Shown in pieces: positions 38,301 through 53,300 of a stretch of 64,000 bases of DNA. This stretch comes from JBDWFY01 sp964291365 (GTDB taxonomy: Bacteria > Pseudomonadota > Alphaproteobacteria > Rhizobiales > Stappiaceae), in the NCBI GenBank assembly GCA_964291365.2, contig OZ219989.1, positions 2,728,001 through 2,792,000 of the forward strand, read 5' to 3'. Position numbers and translations under genes: made by a program. The notes under the pieces are model-generated. The model did no database searches, was not told where the DNA came from, and worked only from the letters and a program-made list of their open reading frames with translations. Within the stretch, counting starts at the first letter, position 1; each line of letters begins with the position of its first letter.

Positions 38301-41300
38301 AGCTGTTGAAGAAATTGACAATACTGGAACCTCTGGATCATCATCATTAATCGAAATTGTTGCGGAATTATTTGTCGCTGCGGGTGTGTACCCAGTACCA
38401 GTCATCACAGTAGCAGTTATTTCACCATCATTTTCATTCTTGCTATCGTCGTGGATCTTAACTTTCAATAATCCAACTCGTTTACCGGCCGGAATAGATA
38501 CTTCAAAATTGTTCGTTTGGGAATCAAAATTATGATTGGGGGTAGCATCTTGGTTAGAATCTATAAAGTCATCTCCGGAGTCATTTACGACCCGAACATC
38601 AATCGTACGAGCATTTGAATCGTTCTTGCTATCAGAAATAACTTGGAATTCAGCATAGGTATCAGCCGCTTCAGTGACTGGAGTTGATACTGCTAAAATT
38701 GAAATTCCAGTTGGAGCATCATTATCATATACGTCTACTGTGGCAGGCATATTTGAACCAATAACATACCTAAAGGTCGCACCAGCATCTGGTTCTTCAA
38801 TCGTAACCGAAATCTGGCCATGCAATTCAAAAGTTGAGTCTGAAGCAATCGGAACATTAAGAGTATATTTTTGTTCGTTAGCAGGAATCTGTATAGGTCG
38901 CGAGCCTCTATCAGAGGAAGCGAGGAAGTCTGCGATGCCATCATCAATAGTGATATTAACTGTTCGTATGTCCGCACTCATCTTATTAGCTCTGATTTCA
39001 AATTTTGCCATGTCCTCCTCGGTAACTTCACTTGAAATTGCAATAACCGAAATTGAAGTTTGTCTTTCAAAGTCCGTGATATTCACGGTAGCACTACTAT
39101 TATTGTCATGTACAGTATAGGAATTATTGGTCATATCAGGAGAAATAGTTAAGGTTACTGACCCATCAGTATCAATATTGCCATTTGGTGAATTTGTCAT
39201 CAGTGAATACAAGTGTTTTGAGGTTAGCGACGTGTTTGCACCTATTGTTACCATGGTTATATTGTCTGGATCCGTCATCAAGAAACTTTGTAATTGTGAA
39301 ACTGTAACCATCACATCTAGTGTCTCCGCAAGCTCAGGATCGGCCGTAAATTCGAACTCAACCGCGCTTCCTTCAAAAACTGTATTATTTTTCGCGGTAA
39401 CACCAATGGTGGAAATTTGCACAGGAGTGTCAGTTACTGTTGCCGATGTCGTATGGTTTGGATCTGCGGTTGAATTAACTAAGGTGTATCCATCACCATG
39501 CGTTAAGGTCACCGTAATAGTGGAGTCACCATTCTCAGAATTAGTATTATCATCAGCAATTGCCAAGGTAAATGGTGTCATGGTTTGACTAGGGGTTTTA
39601 TCCAGTCGAACTGGAGGAACCGTTGATGAGGAGAGGAAATTACCACCCGTTTGGCTGATGAGTACATTGACATCAACATTATTAGTTGGCACATCACTAG
39701 CAATAATATTGAAAGTCAGTTGGGATGTATCAGCCAAATTAACCTTATCCGTTGAGTGCGTTTGCAAGGCAACATTTGGTCGCGCCGCGGTTGGATTACT
39801 ATTAGCTAACAGATTAATAGTTGGTTGATTTTCAGCCAATACATTTGATATCCTATAACCTGCTCCGGCACTGAAGCCAAAGAACTGACTGTCTTGATCC
39901 CCAGATGTGCCCGCAGCCGCAGTAGTCACAGTAATTTCAACCGAACCAGTAGTTGGAACAGAAACACTATCCGTGATGGTATTCCCTGCACTATCAACAA
40001 TGCTAGCGAATAATCCTGTTGTCACACCAAAGAAATTTAGCCCAACTGATAATGGATTTTCTGGAAGTGGGTCAGCTTCAACCGTAAATGTAAACGAATG
40101 ACCAATGGTGATATTCGTCGGATAATTTTTAAATGCAACAACTGGTAAGTTTTCTGTCACATCAATCGTATTTGACTTCCTGTTAATACGATAATCTGCC
40201 GTAGGAAACTCTCTGGTATTTTCCAAAGACAATCTTATATCAGTGGTAGAGGTGGGAAAAGAATCAGAACCAGTAAGTTCAGTCGTCGGTATCGCAATCC
40301 TTCTGACATCCATACCGGCTTGAATCGAACTTGGAACATCAAGTAAGGTACCACCATAAAAACCAGCATCTGAAAGAGTGATGTTATATTGGAAACTTAC
40401 TTCTGCTGTTGAACCCGTTCGTCTAATATTAAACACCGCATCCTGACCTTCAACTATTGATCCGGACTCTACTTCAACAGTTAGAACATCAGCTGGAGAA
40501 TCAAGGTCATAAACCTCGACATACTCCACATCATTACCTGATATTGGAGCATAACCAACCCCATCAACAAGGGTGACAACTAGCAACCCATCAAGCAATC
40601 CAGTGGTCGGAGCTTTCGTCGGCACACTAAACGTTACCGAAGTTTGTCCCGCCTTTAACACCTCATACAAAGTGGTTTCGTCAATATACTCTGCAGTTCG
40701 ATCAGTAAAGTCCGCTACACTGAGCCCAATCGTCAAATCAGCACTTGATGTCGTTGAACCTGATGGGGGTTGTAAAATTTGTGCCGTTATTAACGCATCA
40801 GACCCTTCATTAACTGAGTTAGGAGCTACAATATACACACTTACATCACTTGGGTCGGCAACAACCGGCACATCAATAGATTTTCCAACCGGATCAAACG
40901 TATACCCAGTAACCGAATTAGCAAGTTTGATCGTAATAGGTCCTGAAACATTAGTTTCTGCGACTGATACCCGACCCCTTGCCGAACTTGACATTTGACC
41001 TGCAGCTGGATTGATCACTACACCTCCAGTTGGAGTCAAAGTTTGTGAAATATCATTTGCATCAACTGCTTCAACTGGGATAGTAATCGCACTTTCAGGT
41101 GGAGGAGCAATTGTCACCATGTATTCAATTTCACCATCCTCAAATGTCTGGGTATTCGTCACTGAGAGTGTCAACGTCGCAAGTGCCATGTCATCATCGA
41201 CAATTGTCACAGTTGATCTTTCTGTTCCATCATTACGGACTCTTGCATTTCCATCAGCAGGAATAGACAGAGTTATAGTGAATGTTTCAGCTGCATCGAC

Positions 41301-44300
41301 TACCTTATCCTGAGTGATTGAGAAAGGAACCAGCATAGATGTTGGGGTTAATCCAGTATTTGAATCAGGTGTAAAGGTCAAGGTGCCATCTGTTCCAGAA
41401 TAATCCGTGCCCTCGACTGCAGATACATCAGCAAATGCATAAGCTACTCTTACTGTTTTGGCTGAAGCCGCACTTAATGTTACCACTAAACCATCAGCTC
41501 CTCGCATGGTATTATCGCCAGAAGCTTCCGGTGCAGAATGGTCTATAATTGATGCTACCGGTGGATCATCATCATCTTGAATCGTCCCAGTAATTTGTCG
41601 TTTATCTGCCGAGGCCACCGATGCATTCACCTCACCTGATAACGCTATTGTAAAGTTCTCATTATCTTCATCATTGTTGTCAGCTGCAATTTCCAATGGA
41701 ATAGTTGCTGATTGTTGTCCTTTCGCAATTGTAACAACACCAGTAGTATCTGTAGTACGACCCGGAGCACCAGTGGCCAATTTAATGTCCGCTGGGATTC
41801 TTGCTTCAACTCCTGCTAACGTATAAGTTGCCATAATATCTCGACCAGCAGTTGCACTATTACCTAATTGAACAGTGACATTTTGGGTCGTTGGTGTGGT
41901 GGCATTAGTTCCTTCTGGAATATTTGCCGATATCGCCACTAATTCAATAGTCGGTAGTGGGTCGTTATCCGTGATAGTTACTGTTCCAATATTATCATTG
42001 TTGAAATATCCGATACTATCAGTATTAGTCAATGTTACATTGATTGTCTCATTATCCTCATCCAAAGAATCATCAGTAATTGTGAAAGATATTTCAGCTG
42101 AAGTGTTGCTTGATGTAAATCGAATAGGTGAAGCGGTCGTTTCGGAGTAATCCGAAGAATCCGCTGAATCTGTTGATACGACATAGGTAACTTCAACCGT
42201 GTCCCCTTGAGCTGGTGCTGGTGCAATAGAAACATTTAATGTCGCGGTCTTATTTGCTGGTGCCACACTTAAATCTTCATCAACTGTGATATCAGTGATT
42301 GCTATAACTTGGTCATCATCATTATTAATAGTACCAATTGCAGTACCATCAGTAACTGTGGCATTCGTGGCACTGAAGGTCAAAGTGAATGTTTCATTCG
42401 GCTCTGGATCACCATCACCTACTATTTCTATGCGAAGCGGAGCTGGTGAACTTGGTGTACCTGGTTGAGTTTGCCCCACGGGAATTCTGATCATTCCACT
42501 TGCTGAAGCAGATGTATAATCATTGGCATCAGCTGGGAAAATACCACTTGGTGCAATTGAATATGTAATCACAACCTCTGATAATGCATTAGCATTTAAT
42601 GTCGGCATGAAATCCACCATACCATTAGAACCCATATCCCCCTCATCACTATCTGCATCAACAATAGTTAGAATTGGTACATCATTATCAATAATCGTTA
42701 TCTCCTGAGTAAGTGTCGAGATACCCCCAGGAAACACTGCACCAGATACACTAGAAAGCGTTAGGGTAAAGGTCTCATTTCCCTCAGGAATTGTATCACT
42801 AGCAATCGGAATGGAGATTGTCTCATCATCACTACCTATTGCAATTGAGCCAGAAGTTGAGATCGGGTCACCATAATCATCAGTCTTCGTTGCATTTTGA
42901 TCACCTATAGAACTGGTCGCGACGGTGAAGGTAACTTCTTGAGTAGCGGCACTTGGTATACTTACTGTTACCTCAAAGTTTCCATCCTCCTCGTTTGCAT
43001 TGAAATCTGTGGTTTCGAATGAAAGGATTGGGAGCGGACCATCAACATCTTTAATCGTCGCTTCACTAGTCAAATACTGATAACTTGCCAGTCGACTACC
43101 GACTAAACCACCAAACGAAGTATTGATTGGATCACTTAGCACTAATGTGAAAGTTTCATCATCTTCCTTAGGATCAGTTGTAACAAGTGTAACATCAATA
43201 GATCCACTTCCTTGACCAGCAGGTATAGTTAGTGGTCCATTTGGAATTGTAAAGTCGGCATTCAATTCTGCGGTATGATTAAAAGTACGATATCCAATCG
43301 TGATAGGTTTACCCGAAGTTGTTGGTTCTAACCTCACATTTCCCCCATCACGATCGCTAACAATCTTCATGACGTTAACATCAAAGGACATTGTTTGCGC
43401 ATTTTCATCAGCAGTATTCGTACTCGCCATTGTTACAATAGGTTGAACGTCATCATCAACAATCGTTCCGACACCAGTCAACGTTCTCACCGAACTTCCA
43501 CCCACAAATTCAGCATTCGTAGTCGTGGTCGGTAAAGTTAACACCACATTGAAAGTCTCATCAAATTCATCAATATCATCTGAAGTCAGACTAACGATCA
43601 CATCTTTCGTTAGTTCTCCAGACAAAAATTGAAGAGGAGTATTGGTATTGGCCGCAGTGTAATCTAAACCTGCGGTTGCCGTACCATTTGAGGTATTATA
43701 GACCAAATCAACAGTTTCACCGGTAACTGCTTTTGACAATGTCACTCTAAATCTTATTTCTCGACCACTCTCAGAAAGTCGTGGATTATTGATCGAAATG
43801 AGTGGTTTAGCAGTTAAATTATCGTTATCAGTAATCGTACCTGTTGCAGTAATTTCTGAAACTCCTGATCTTAATTGACCATTCGTGATATCAGTAGCAA
43901 GAATTTTCAAGGTGAAACTTTCAGTAGGTTCACTGTTTCCTACATCATTAACAATAGTGACAAATATTGGTTTGCTTGTTTCACCAGGTCTAAATTCGAG
44001 TGCATGAACTGTATCTGAATAGTCCTCTGGCGCTGTGGCCGTTCCTTCTTCTAAGGCATAATTGACTATAACCATTTTATCAGAAGCACTGGATAATTGT
44101 ACATCAAATCGCATATTTCCAGTACTTTCCGATCTTACTACGGAATCATTCCCAAGTGAAACTATCGGCCCATCATCATTGTCATTCACGTCAATTGAGA
44201 TTAGATTATTGTCACTATCAATCGTATATAGTTCAGATTCACTAATGCTTATACTAATTGACCCATCATCTTCATCAATCACGTCGTTTACCGTAGATCC

Positions 44301-47300
44301 AAACACAAACCATTCACTGGTTCCAATTGGAATGTCAACGGCATATTCATAAAATCCTCCTGGGAAAAAATTACCAGTATCAATACCGGCTACTCTTAAT
44401 GGGAATGTATAAGGAGCAGGAGGATCAATTGCAACTCTTACGCGCCATACCTCCCCTTCATCTACCGAACCTGTAAGTGTTCTACTTAGAGATAATTCTG
44501 GTATTTTTGCACTCAGATTATTCACTGTGATCGACTTGGTATAACTATCCGCAGTTGCACGAGTATACTGGTCTGTTGAATCGGAATCTTCATTTAACGT
44601 GATAGAAATAGTACCAGAGTCTGGATCAGGACGTGCTTGAGTTGGAATAAAGTATGTGAGCTTTCCAAGACTATTAAATGTAACAGTTTTGTCACCCGTG
44701 CCAGTAATTCCACGGAAGTTTAAGAAGTTTGGTCCAGTTTGTGCAACGGTAAACTCTACTTCAATTCCTTCTACTGGGACTTGATAATTGCGGTTCGTAG
44801 TTGCCAAAGTAAATTCAACCTGTGCGGCATGTCCTTCTGGTATTGAAGCTGTGATAACATCCATGGACACTGTTGGAATTTCTTGTGCACCAATAACTGA
44901 AATAATTGCACTAGTATTTGCACCCGCTAAATTATAACTCGCATGAGGCTGAATCCTAGCAGAAAGATTAACCGAACCAACAAGACCATCGGGGCTTCCA
45001 ACCAGAACCTCAAAGTTTGAAAAACTTGCACCACCACCCAAAAATACTGGTATATTGGCATTACTTGGTGTAAACAAACCAGTTGTGCTAGATTCTAGCA
45101 ACACATTAATCGTAGTTGAGTTTGTAAAAGGTGTTGCTGTTCTAATTTGGAATCGCGCCGTTCCTCCCGCATTAACTGTTTCTGTTACCGCAACAATAGA
45201 AACACCACCAGTTGGTGTTGAATCGTCTAGTACAGCGACTATAGCACTTGGTGAACTTACACTGACGATATAATTAGGATCTGATGTCGTTTCAAATTCG
45301 CGTTCCATTTTCATACTATTATAAATAGGTCTAATATCAACCAAGGCATCTAATAATTTCACTGTAATATCACTATCTGCATCAAATTCTCCATTTGCCG
45401 TCTTTGTCGGTACGGATATTAGATTATAGTTAGGATCATTGGCAAATTTGGTAAATAGACCCAAATTACCCGGCTCGACTAAATTACCGGTTTCAGATAC
45501 TTGGTATCGATAGGCAACTTTTTTAGCTGGTGTTGTTGTCGCACGCTCTACTGCCGTTACTCGGAAAGTTGCATTTTCGCCTTCATTGACAGAGGTATTG
45601 ACCCTAGCAATTGAAAGAACTGGTTCACGACTAGGATCTGTAACAAACACAGTGACCGTGTTATTTGGACTATCAATAACTCGATAGTCTTGAAATGCAC
45701 TACCATCCCCTACATCCAATGAAACAGTAAAGGTTTTTTCAGCATTATTGGGTTTGCTGTCATTCCAAACTGGAATTTCTAAAGTACCTGTGCCATATAC
45801 TGTAACTGTCTGTCTTCTGCTGACACTAGTTTCAAGTGCATTATTCGTAACACTAATATTTAATGAGACATGAGCAGTATTTGGAACTTGCTCGGTTTTT
45901 GCTACACCATTTTCAGTATTGTGACGAGTTACTGTTGCAGGATCTAAGGAAATTGTAAACCTAGCGACATTACCTTCTACAATCGTTTCAGAATTCGCAC
46001 TAATTGAAACAGTTGGTGTGCTCTCTGTTGGATTATCATTATCTAATACCGTTATAGTAATTGGATCAAATGGGGCATTATATAGATCAGTTCCAACAAG
46101 AGAAAGTAAATATGTTGTATCACTTGTTAAATCCTGTGGTGCGGTCACTGTTACTTTAACCGATTCGTCGGTTGAATTCAGTACAATATTGCTTGGATCA
46201 AATGTGAACGCGGTATTTCGATCAATTACTTCGTTAATTGTAATCGGCAGATTCACACCAGGTGCCTTATCCGCCTCAATGGTCATGGTAAATGAATACC
46301 CTTCAGTTACTCGAATTGATGTTTCCGCGATTGTTAGTTCTGGTAACACATTAACCGATACCGTAGCACTTCTATTCGTTGCAGCTAAATTTTGAGTTGC
46401 TGGATCCAATGTTGCAACTATTGAGACATTTGACAAAGCTTCATTAGCTGAAACAGTTTTAACTCGTAATCGCGCGAACTGTTTATTTTTAGGAATTGTG
46501 ACTTGAGTATACGGATAACCAGTGGCTGTTGTATCAATAATACCAGTACCGCCATCTGCTACTGATATCATGATGTCTCGATCTGTATCCATAATGTCAC
46601 TAGCCGTAACAATAAACTCAGCCGTTTCACTTTCAGTTATATTATCCGCAATACTGATGATTGATATACCAGCTGGGATATCATCATCTATCACATCAAT
46701 AGTTGACCGTATAAAGACAACAGACTGTGTTACCCTATTAAAATATCCAGTCACGGCAGTAATTGAACTGGGAAGATCATAACTGGTATCAGGATCCGTT
46801 GGTACCATTAACCCGACTTGACCGGATTCTCTTGAATTAGCGTTAATTGTTGCAGTTTGTGATCCCTTATTGGAAATCAAGTTTGCAGGGTCAGTTATAA
46901 AATCAACTCTAAAGCCTCTTGACATGTCTGTTGAAAGATTAGAAGTCACTTTAAAGTTTGCTCGGTTACCCCTTACAATAGACTCTGAAACTGCTTCAAG
47001 AACAAATACAGGTACACCACTGCTTTCTTGAATAGTAACCTGTTCAGAAATATCAGTTCCAAGTTGATAACCTGGACCCTCTAAAATCGAAATTGTCACA
47101 ACGCTATCAGGTCCAACATGGGTATCTACTGGCTTAACAAAAACTACAAACTCGGTAGAAGTCGCGATTTTTAAATCAACAGATTCTAGATCCAAAGATA
47201 TTGGTCTGACAAAATCATTTCCAGTTTCAGTTATCTCAATCTTTACTGGAGTTACGTTTTTCGGAATTATAGATGGTGTCAGTCTAACTTTAATTGATTC

Positions 47301-50300
47301 ACCTTCATCAACCATACTAGCTGTTGTAGATAGTTCTACTGTAAAATTCTCTTCGACAACGACTGCTGTTGCTTCAACCATCTCATTTTCAAGTCCAGTA
47401 GTCACAGTTCGACCCGTCAAATCTGATTCAACAATCGGTAGTATATATCCATCAGCTTGAACAACTTTTGCCCAAATTGTAGCGAATCCTGTCGCGTCTT
47501 GAGTTGAAACTGTTAATGGAGTAGTTGAATTTCCACCAGTAATAGTTACAGTTCGGTCAAATAGATTGTTTTGTGGATCAGCAATAAATGGCAAGTTATC
47601 TGAAGATACATTAACTGTCACTGCCAAATCACTAGTTGGGACTGGAGTCGCTTTCACCATGAAGGTTACATCATTACCTTCAATAATATCAGCGGGATCT
47701 GGAGGAGTAATTGACACCACTGGTCTTGCGGCTGTTGGCGTACTATTATCACGAACTGGAATGTCAATGGTATGAGTGCTACCAGATATATAGTTATCAC
47801 TACTAACAATCGCGACTTGATACACAGCATCAGAAGGTACAGCACCACCAAAGTTCCTTTCTACCCCAATAATTTTCCTAGCAAAGTTTTTACCTGCTGG
47901 CATCGTAATTCTGCCACTGATTGAATTCTCATAACCGGTACTAGAAGTCAATCTTGGTGCTTTGTTTCCAACATTTAAAACTGAATATAAAATCTCAACA
48001 TCTGTACTGGCCGCAGGAATCAACCGTACTTTTATCTCAAAATCATGCCCTCTGGTAACACCTGAGGTTACTATTGCATTATCAAGAGATGCAGTTGGTC
48101 CTGCTGGTGGTTGAATAGTAATATTATTGATTGTTACCATAGCTGGATTCGCGGAACCCACTGTATAAGTTGCTGGAGAAGTTTCATCGGGTAAAATTGT
48201 TGCTGTGATTGTTCCACCAGAATAAGTCGAACTATTGTGTAATGTTGGTTCAGTAATTCGATAAAACAATCCAACCGATACAGTTCGAATAACTTTTTGC
48301 GCAGCTGATAAGAATCCATCATCGCCATCACCAAACTGAACACGAACATTTGATGTGACAGCTCCGGATGATGAACTCAAAGTAAAGCTTGCACCACTTC
48401 CTTCATCAACTGCACTACCACCCGTTATTGAAATGGCTGGTGGATCTATCACTGCTGTACCAATACTACGATTATTTTGATAGCGCGGTAACGCATAGTC
48501 AGATTTTTCAACAATTGATACGAAATATAAGCCATCTGCTCCATCTGTGGTATCAACTTTCGTCGTAACATTAAGTGTTCCTGGTGTATCGGAAGCTGTT
48601 ATATCAACTCTGCGTTCACCTGCTTGACCAGCTGCTAAGAAATCTCCCCTAGAATTCCCAACATTAACAAAAACCGTTAATGGAGGTGTGCCTGGTGTAT
48701 GACTGGCTGAAATCTCATAGCTAACCATTTGCCCTTCAACTACTGTAGTAGGTCCTGAAAGCGAAACCACTGGAGTCGTCGCATCACCAGTATCAGAATC
48801 TTTGACTGCGACTATGATATCATCATTGTTACTATCGGCATTATAACTTCCAGAAACAGGAGTTACCATTATCTGTATCTGTCCTTTAGAAGCAGGATTA
48901 ATGACTCTTGAACCAGCAATAATGACACCGGTTGCACTATTTTTACCCCCTGGGATGGTGATTATATTACCACCACCTTCTAAAATATCTAGATTCGTAC
49001 CAGCACCATCAGTGATTGCTAAAGTGACATCTAAATCAGCGGCAACATTGGAATCAGCTGTAACGGTAAATTCGAATTTATATCGTTCGGTGACTCCAGT
49101 AGCTACTGCACCCGAGCTAATTGAAATTTCAGGGATTGTTGCGTCATCATCATTACGAATAGTACCCGTGGCACTTTGCGTGCCACCCAATAATGCGGTA
49201 CCGGTACTTGGTTCAGACAAGGTAACAGTAAAGGTTTCGTCCGTTTCATTGATTTCATCCCCCAAAATTTGTACCATTATGTCTTGAGATTGAGTTCCTG
49301 AAGCAAATTCCAATGCGGTGGAAGCTGCAACTGTTCCACTGGTTGCAGTAAAATCAGAACCAGCAGTAGCTGTTCCATTTGAGGTCGCAAATTCTACCGT
49401 TGAAGTACCGGTTGCTCCCGATGAAAGTGTAACAGTAAAGACCATATTATTATTACTATCATCACCCTCAAGTTTTGAAACATCAACAATTTCAAAGACT
49501 GGTGTATCATTACTCAATATTGTACCTTCTGCCGTCAACTCAGTACCACCACCAAATAGCGTTGCATAGACAGGATTTGTTAATGTTACGATGAATTTCT
49601 CATCTGATTCATTTTTAACATTGTTTGCTTGACCTCCATCAAATATCGTAACCACATCTACATCTTCACTCATAGTACCTTTATCAATCGTTACCATTGT
49701 ATCAACTGAGGAATAGTCAGAGGTCACCGTAGCTGCAGCTCGTCCAGATGAATCTGACGTTGCAAAATTAACCATGATATCACGTCCCGCGGCTATTGGT
49801 GTTCCACCTGAATCAGTTAACAATAGTGTAAAGGTAACTTTACCATTATTAGTACCATCATCTTCCAATCCCATAGCATCGGCAATCTTAATCACTGGGA
49901 GAGTTCTATCATCATTGGATATAGTCCCAGTCGCCACAGCATCACTAAAGCTTGCACCTTGGTCTGGACCAACCAATGTCAGAGTAATGGTGAATGTTTC
50001 AGTGTCCTCATTGATTTCATCTTCGACTACATCAACTGTGATAGTTTTCCTAGTTTCACCGGCCGCAAAGGCTAATGTGCCAGCAGTTTCTGTAGTTGTG
50101 GCATCTGAATAATCGTCCGTAAGGTCGGCTGTATCACCGGATGCACCAAATGCGTAATTAACCGTGATTGGATTCATTGCCGCTTGGGCCATTGTGACAT
50201 CAAAAGTTAAGGTCCGATTGTCTCCTGCATTACCTTCGGTTACTGAATCATCCGCGATAGCTATAGTGGATGACGTTGCATCATTATCAATCATCAAAGT

Positions 50301-53300
50301 ACTAGCAATAGTGGTAGCTCCTAGTGAATACACTGGGTTAATTCCTATATCTCGAACAATCGAAACTGTGATTGAACCATTGACCTCTTCATCACTATCA
50401 CTGGCTAATTCAACACGGAATTGCGTATCACCTCCTCGCGACACTGATACATTTTCATTCGGGTACTTATTAGTGTTACCAGTAACATTCGCATGAATAA
50501 AATTACCATCTTGTTCAATTAAGAGTTCAACCTGGAAGTTGCCAGAACCAGAACCAGAAGTTGCACTGATAGTAAAGTCTGCGTGTGTTACAACTCCTTC
50601 AATAATCGAATCCAAATCAGCCGCGATTGTCACACTTGGTAAGTCGTCATCATCATCATCCAGTAAGTTGGTAGCGATAATCGCCGCGGCTCCAACTGAA
50701 TATTGTAACCCGGTTCCACCAGATGTATACCTAAGAACCTGCGCGGTAAACGAGCCATCAACTTCTTCGATAGCATCAGCCGTTGTTGGTAAGGTTAAAG
50801 TCGCAGTTGTTTCATTTGTGGCAATTTCAACTTGATCCGTTAATGAAGGGGTATCGTCCGTAGTTTTCAAAAAGTCACCAAATTGGGTAATGCGATAATT
50901 GACATTGATCACATCGCTACCAGTCGGAGCCATATTTGTGGTGAAGGTAAACACCACATCACCGCCTTCATAAACCTCATCAGCTCCAGAAACCGTAATG
51001 AACGGTGTATTGGCAAAATCATTATCTTGCACGGTTACCATGTCCGAGGAATTACTGCTAGTAGCGATATAATCTATTTTTCCGTTGCTTTCAGCCGTTG
51101 CCGCTTCCACAGATACTGTAATGGTTGCACTTGTTTCAACAACCTCATCTGCTTCCGTTCGAATACGTAAGGTTCCAGTCTTATCCGTCATTGTAACTAA
51201 CACTGGATCTGGATTAGCGTCAGCTGAATTTAAGAAATTTCCACCACCAGTTGACTGCTCGACATCCACATTAACCATCAAATCAGTTGTTGGATCCGGA
51301 CTCGCCGCCGTTAATTCAAATACTGCGGTTTCTCCTTCTTCCATCGTCGCGGCACTAATAAGATCAATGGATACTTCAGGAAGCAATTCTTTGTCTTGAA
51401 TAGTAACGCTAGTTGCCATATCTGAAGCTGCGTCATAATTAGTACCACCACCCGTGATTGTAATGTCAATTCGTCCTTCGGTAGAAGTTGCAACATTTTC
51501 AGCAACAGAAACTGTGACCGTTGGTGCTGGAGTTGTCGTATCAAGCGTCACCGAATTAGGGGTATGACTTGTATAGTAGGTATTGGAGTCCCCATTACCC
51601 ACAGTATAACTCACTGTATATGATTCAGATCCAGAAGGTGCTGGTTCGGCACTAACAGTAAAGGTAAATGTGTCGCCCTCTAGTGCATACTCTGGTGCAG
51701 TAATTGATACCACCGGTAGTGGTTCATCATCGGTTATTGTCGCTGTTGCAATATGTCCTGGATTATCGGCTAAACTATAAGTAGCCCCATCTAACAAAGT
51801 CACCGTAAGAGTAGTATTATCATTGTCGGCATTATCTGTATCCGATGTTGCAATTGAAAGGGTCGCGGTCCCTTCCGAAAATGACACGTTATCTTGCGTA
51901 AAATTACCATCCGTGACAAAATCACCAGGTTCACTCACATTATAAGCGATCGTAAATATTCCGGTCGGGTCTGGAGTTGCAGTGATCGTGAAGTCCGCAT
52001 CCGCACGTTGATTAGCCCTTACTGGATCAATAATATTCGCAATCGAAAGTCGTGGTTGTGTCGCCGTCGAAGCCGTATTGTCCTTTGATGCCAAGGTATC
52101 TGAACCAGCCGCCCCAGTAGCTATCGTATAGGTTGCTCCCGAAGCTGGGGCCCACAAAGTAATTGAAAGATCTTGATTACCAATTTCACTTGGATTGGTT
52201 GTTGATACCGTCACTACCTGTGACCCGCCTTGTGGAATAGTGAGCTCACTATTACCATCGGCTCGATAAGTTCCCGGTTGAATTCTACTAATCACACCCT
52301 TACTATTATCATCAAATTGAATAAATATCGGTAACCCAATTGCCTCTAACGTCCCACTCGCTGAAACTGTAAACGTAAAACTATGCCCCTGTGTCACTGA
52401 ATCGGGTACCCCACTCAACGAAATCTCTGGAAGCACTATATCTTCTTTAGCCTTAACTGTTACACTAACGGGAGTCGTAGATGCAGGTTCATAACGATTA
52501 TCCCGCACCACCACTAAACTAATTGAACCTTCAGAACTATTTTGAACTTCTCTTGTAGGTATAGTTACTTCCACCTCAGCAGGAGGAGAACCGGTAGTCG
52601 CATTAATACTTACCTTAGCATTAGTATAGTTAAGATACATTCCAGTTACATCAGCTGCTTGAAAGTCAACCATGAGATTATTCACCGAATTACTACCGCT
52701 ATTAGTTGCAACTAATTTGACGACTATATTTTCACCTTCAACGACATTGGTTGGGGCTTCAATCGCGATTGACACATCTGCTGACTCATCTTCCCGAATA
52801 GAAACCGTAGCTGAATTGTTATTGGGGTCTGCGGTATATTGTTTACTAGTACTATCGGCTAATGCGATAGAAATTTCACCCCAATTATTGTACGCATCAT
52901 CACCTAAAATTGTGACTGGTATGGTGATATCACGATTGGATGCATTATTGGCATCAGTAAATTGAATTGGTGAAGTATGAGATTGGTAGTAATTCTGCAA
53001 TAATGGACCACTTATATTTGCTATCGTGAGTGAATCTATCACCAATGGTCTTCCTGCTAATGGCACAAAGTCAGCTGTCTCAATAGTAAGTGTTAAATCA
53101 AATGTTGAATTAGCATCCGTTTCATCAACCGCGTCCGGTGCAGATAATGAGATAACAGGTAGTTGATCTAATATAACAACCGAAGTTTCATTTTCTGAGG
53201 AAGTATCTGATCTTACGTAATTAGCTCCATCCAATATTGTGGCCGTTATAAGTCCATCATTACCATTTGGACTATCAGCTTTATTAGCAAATGTGACGGT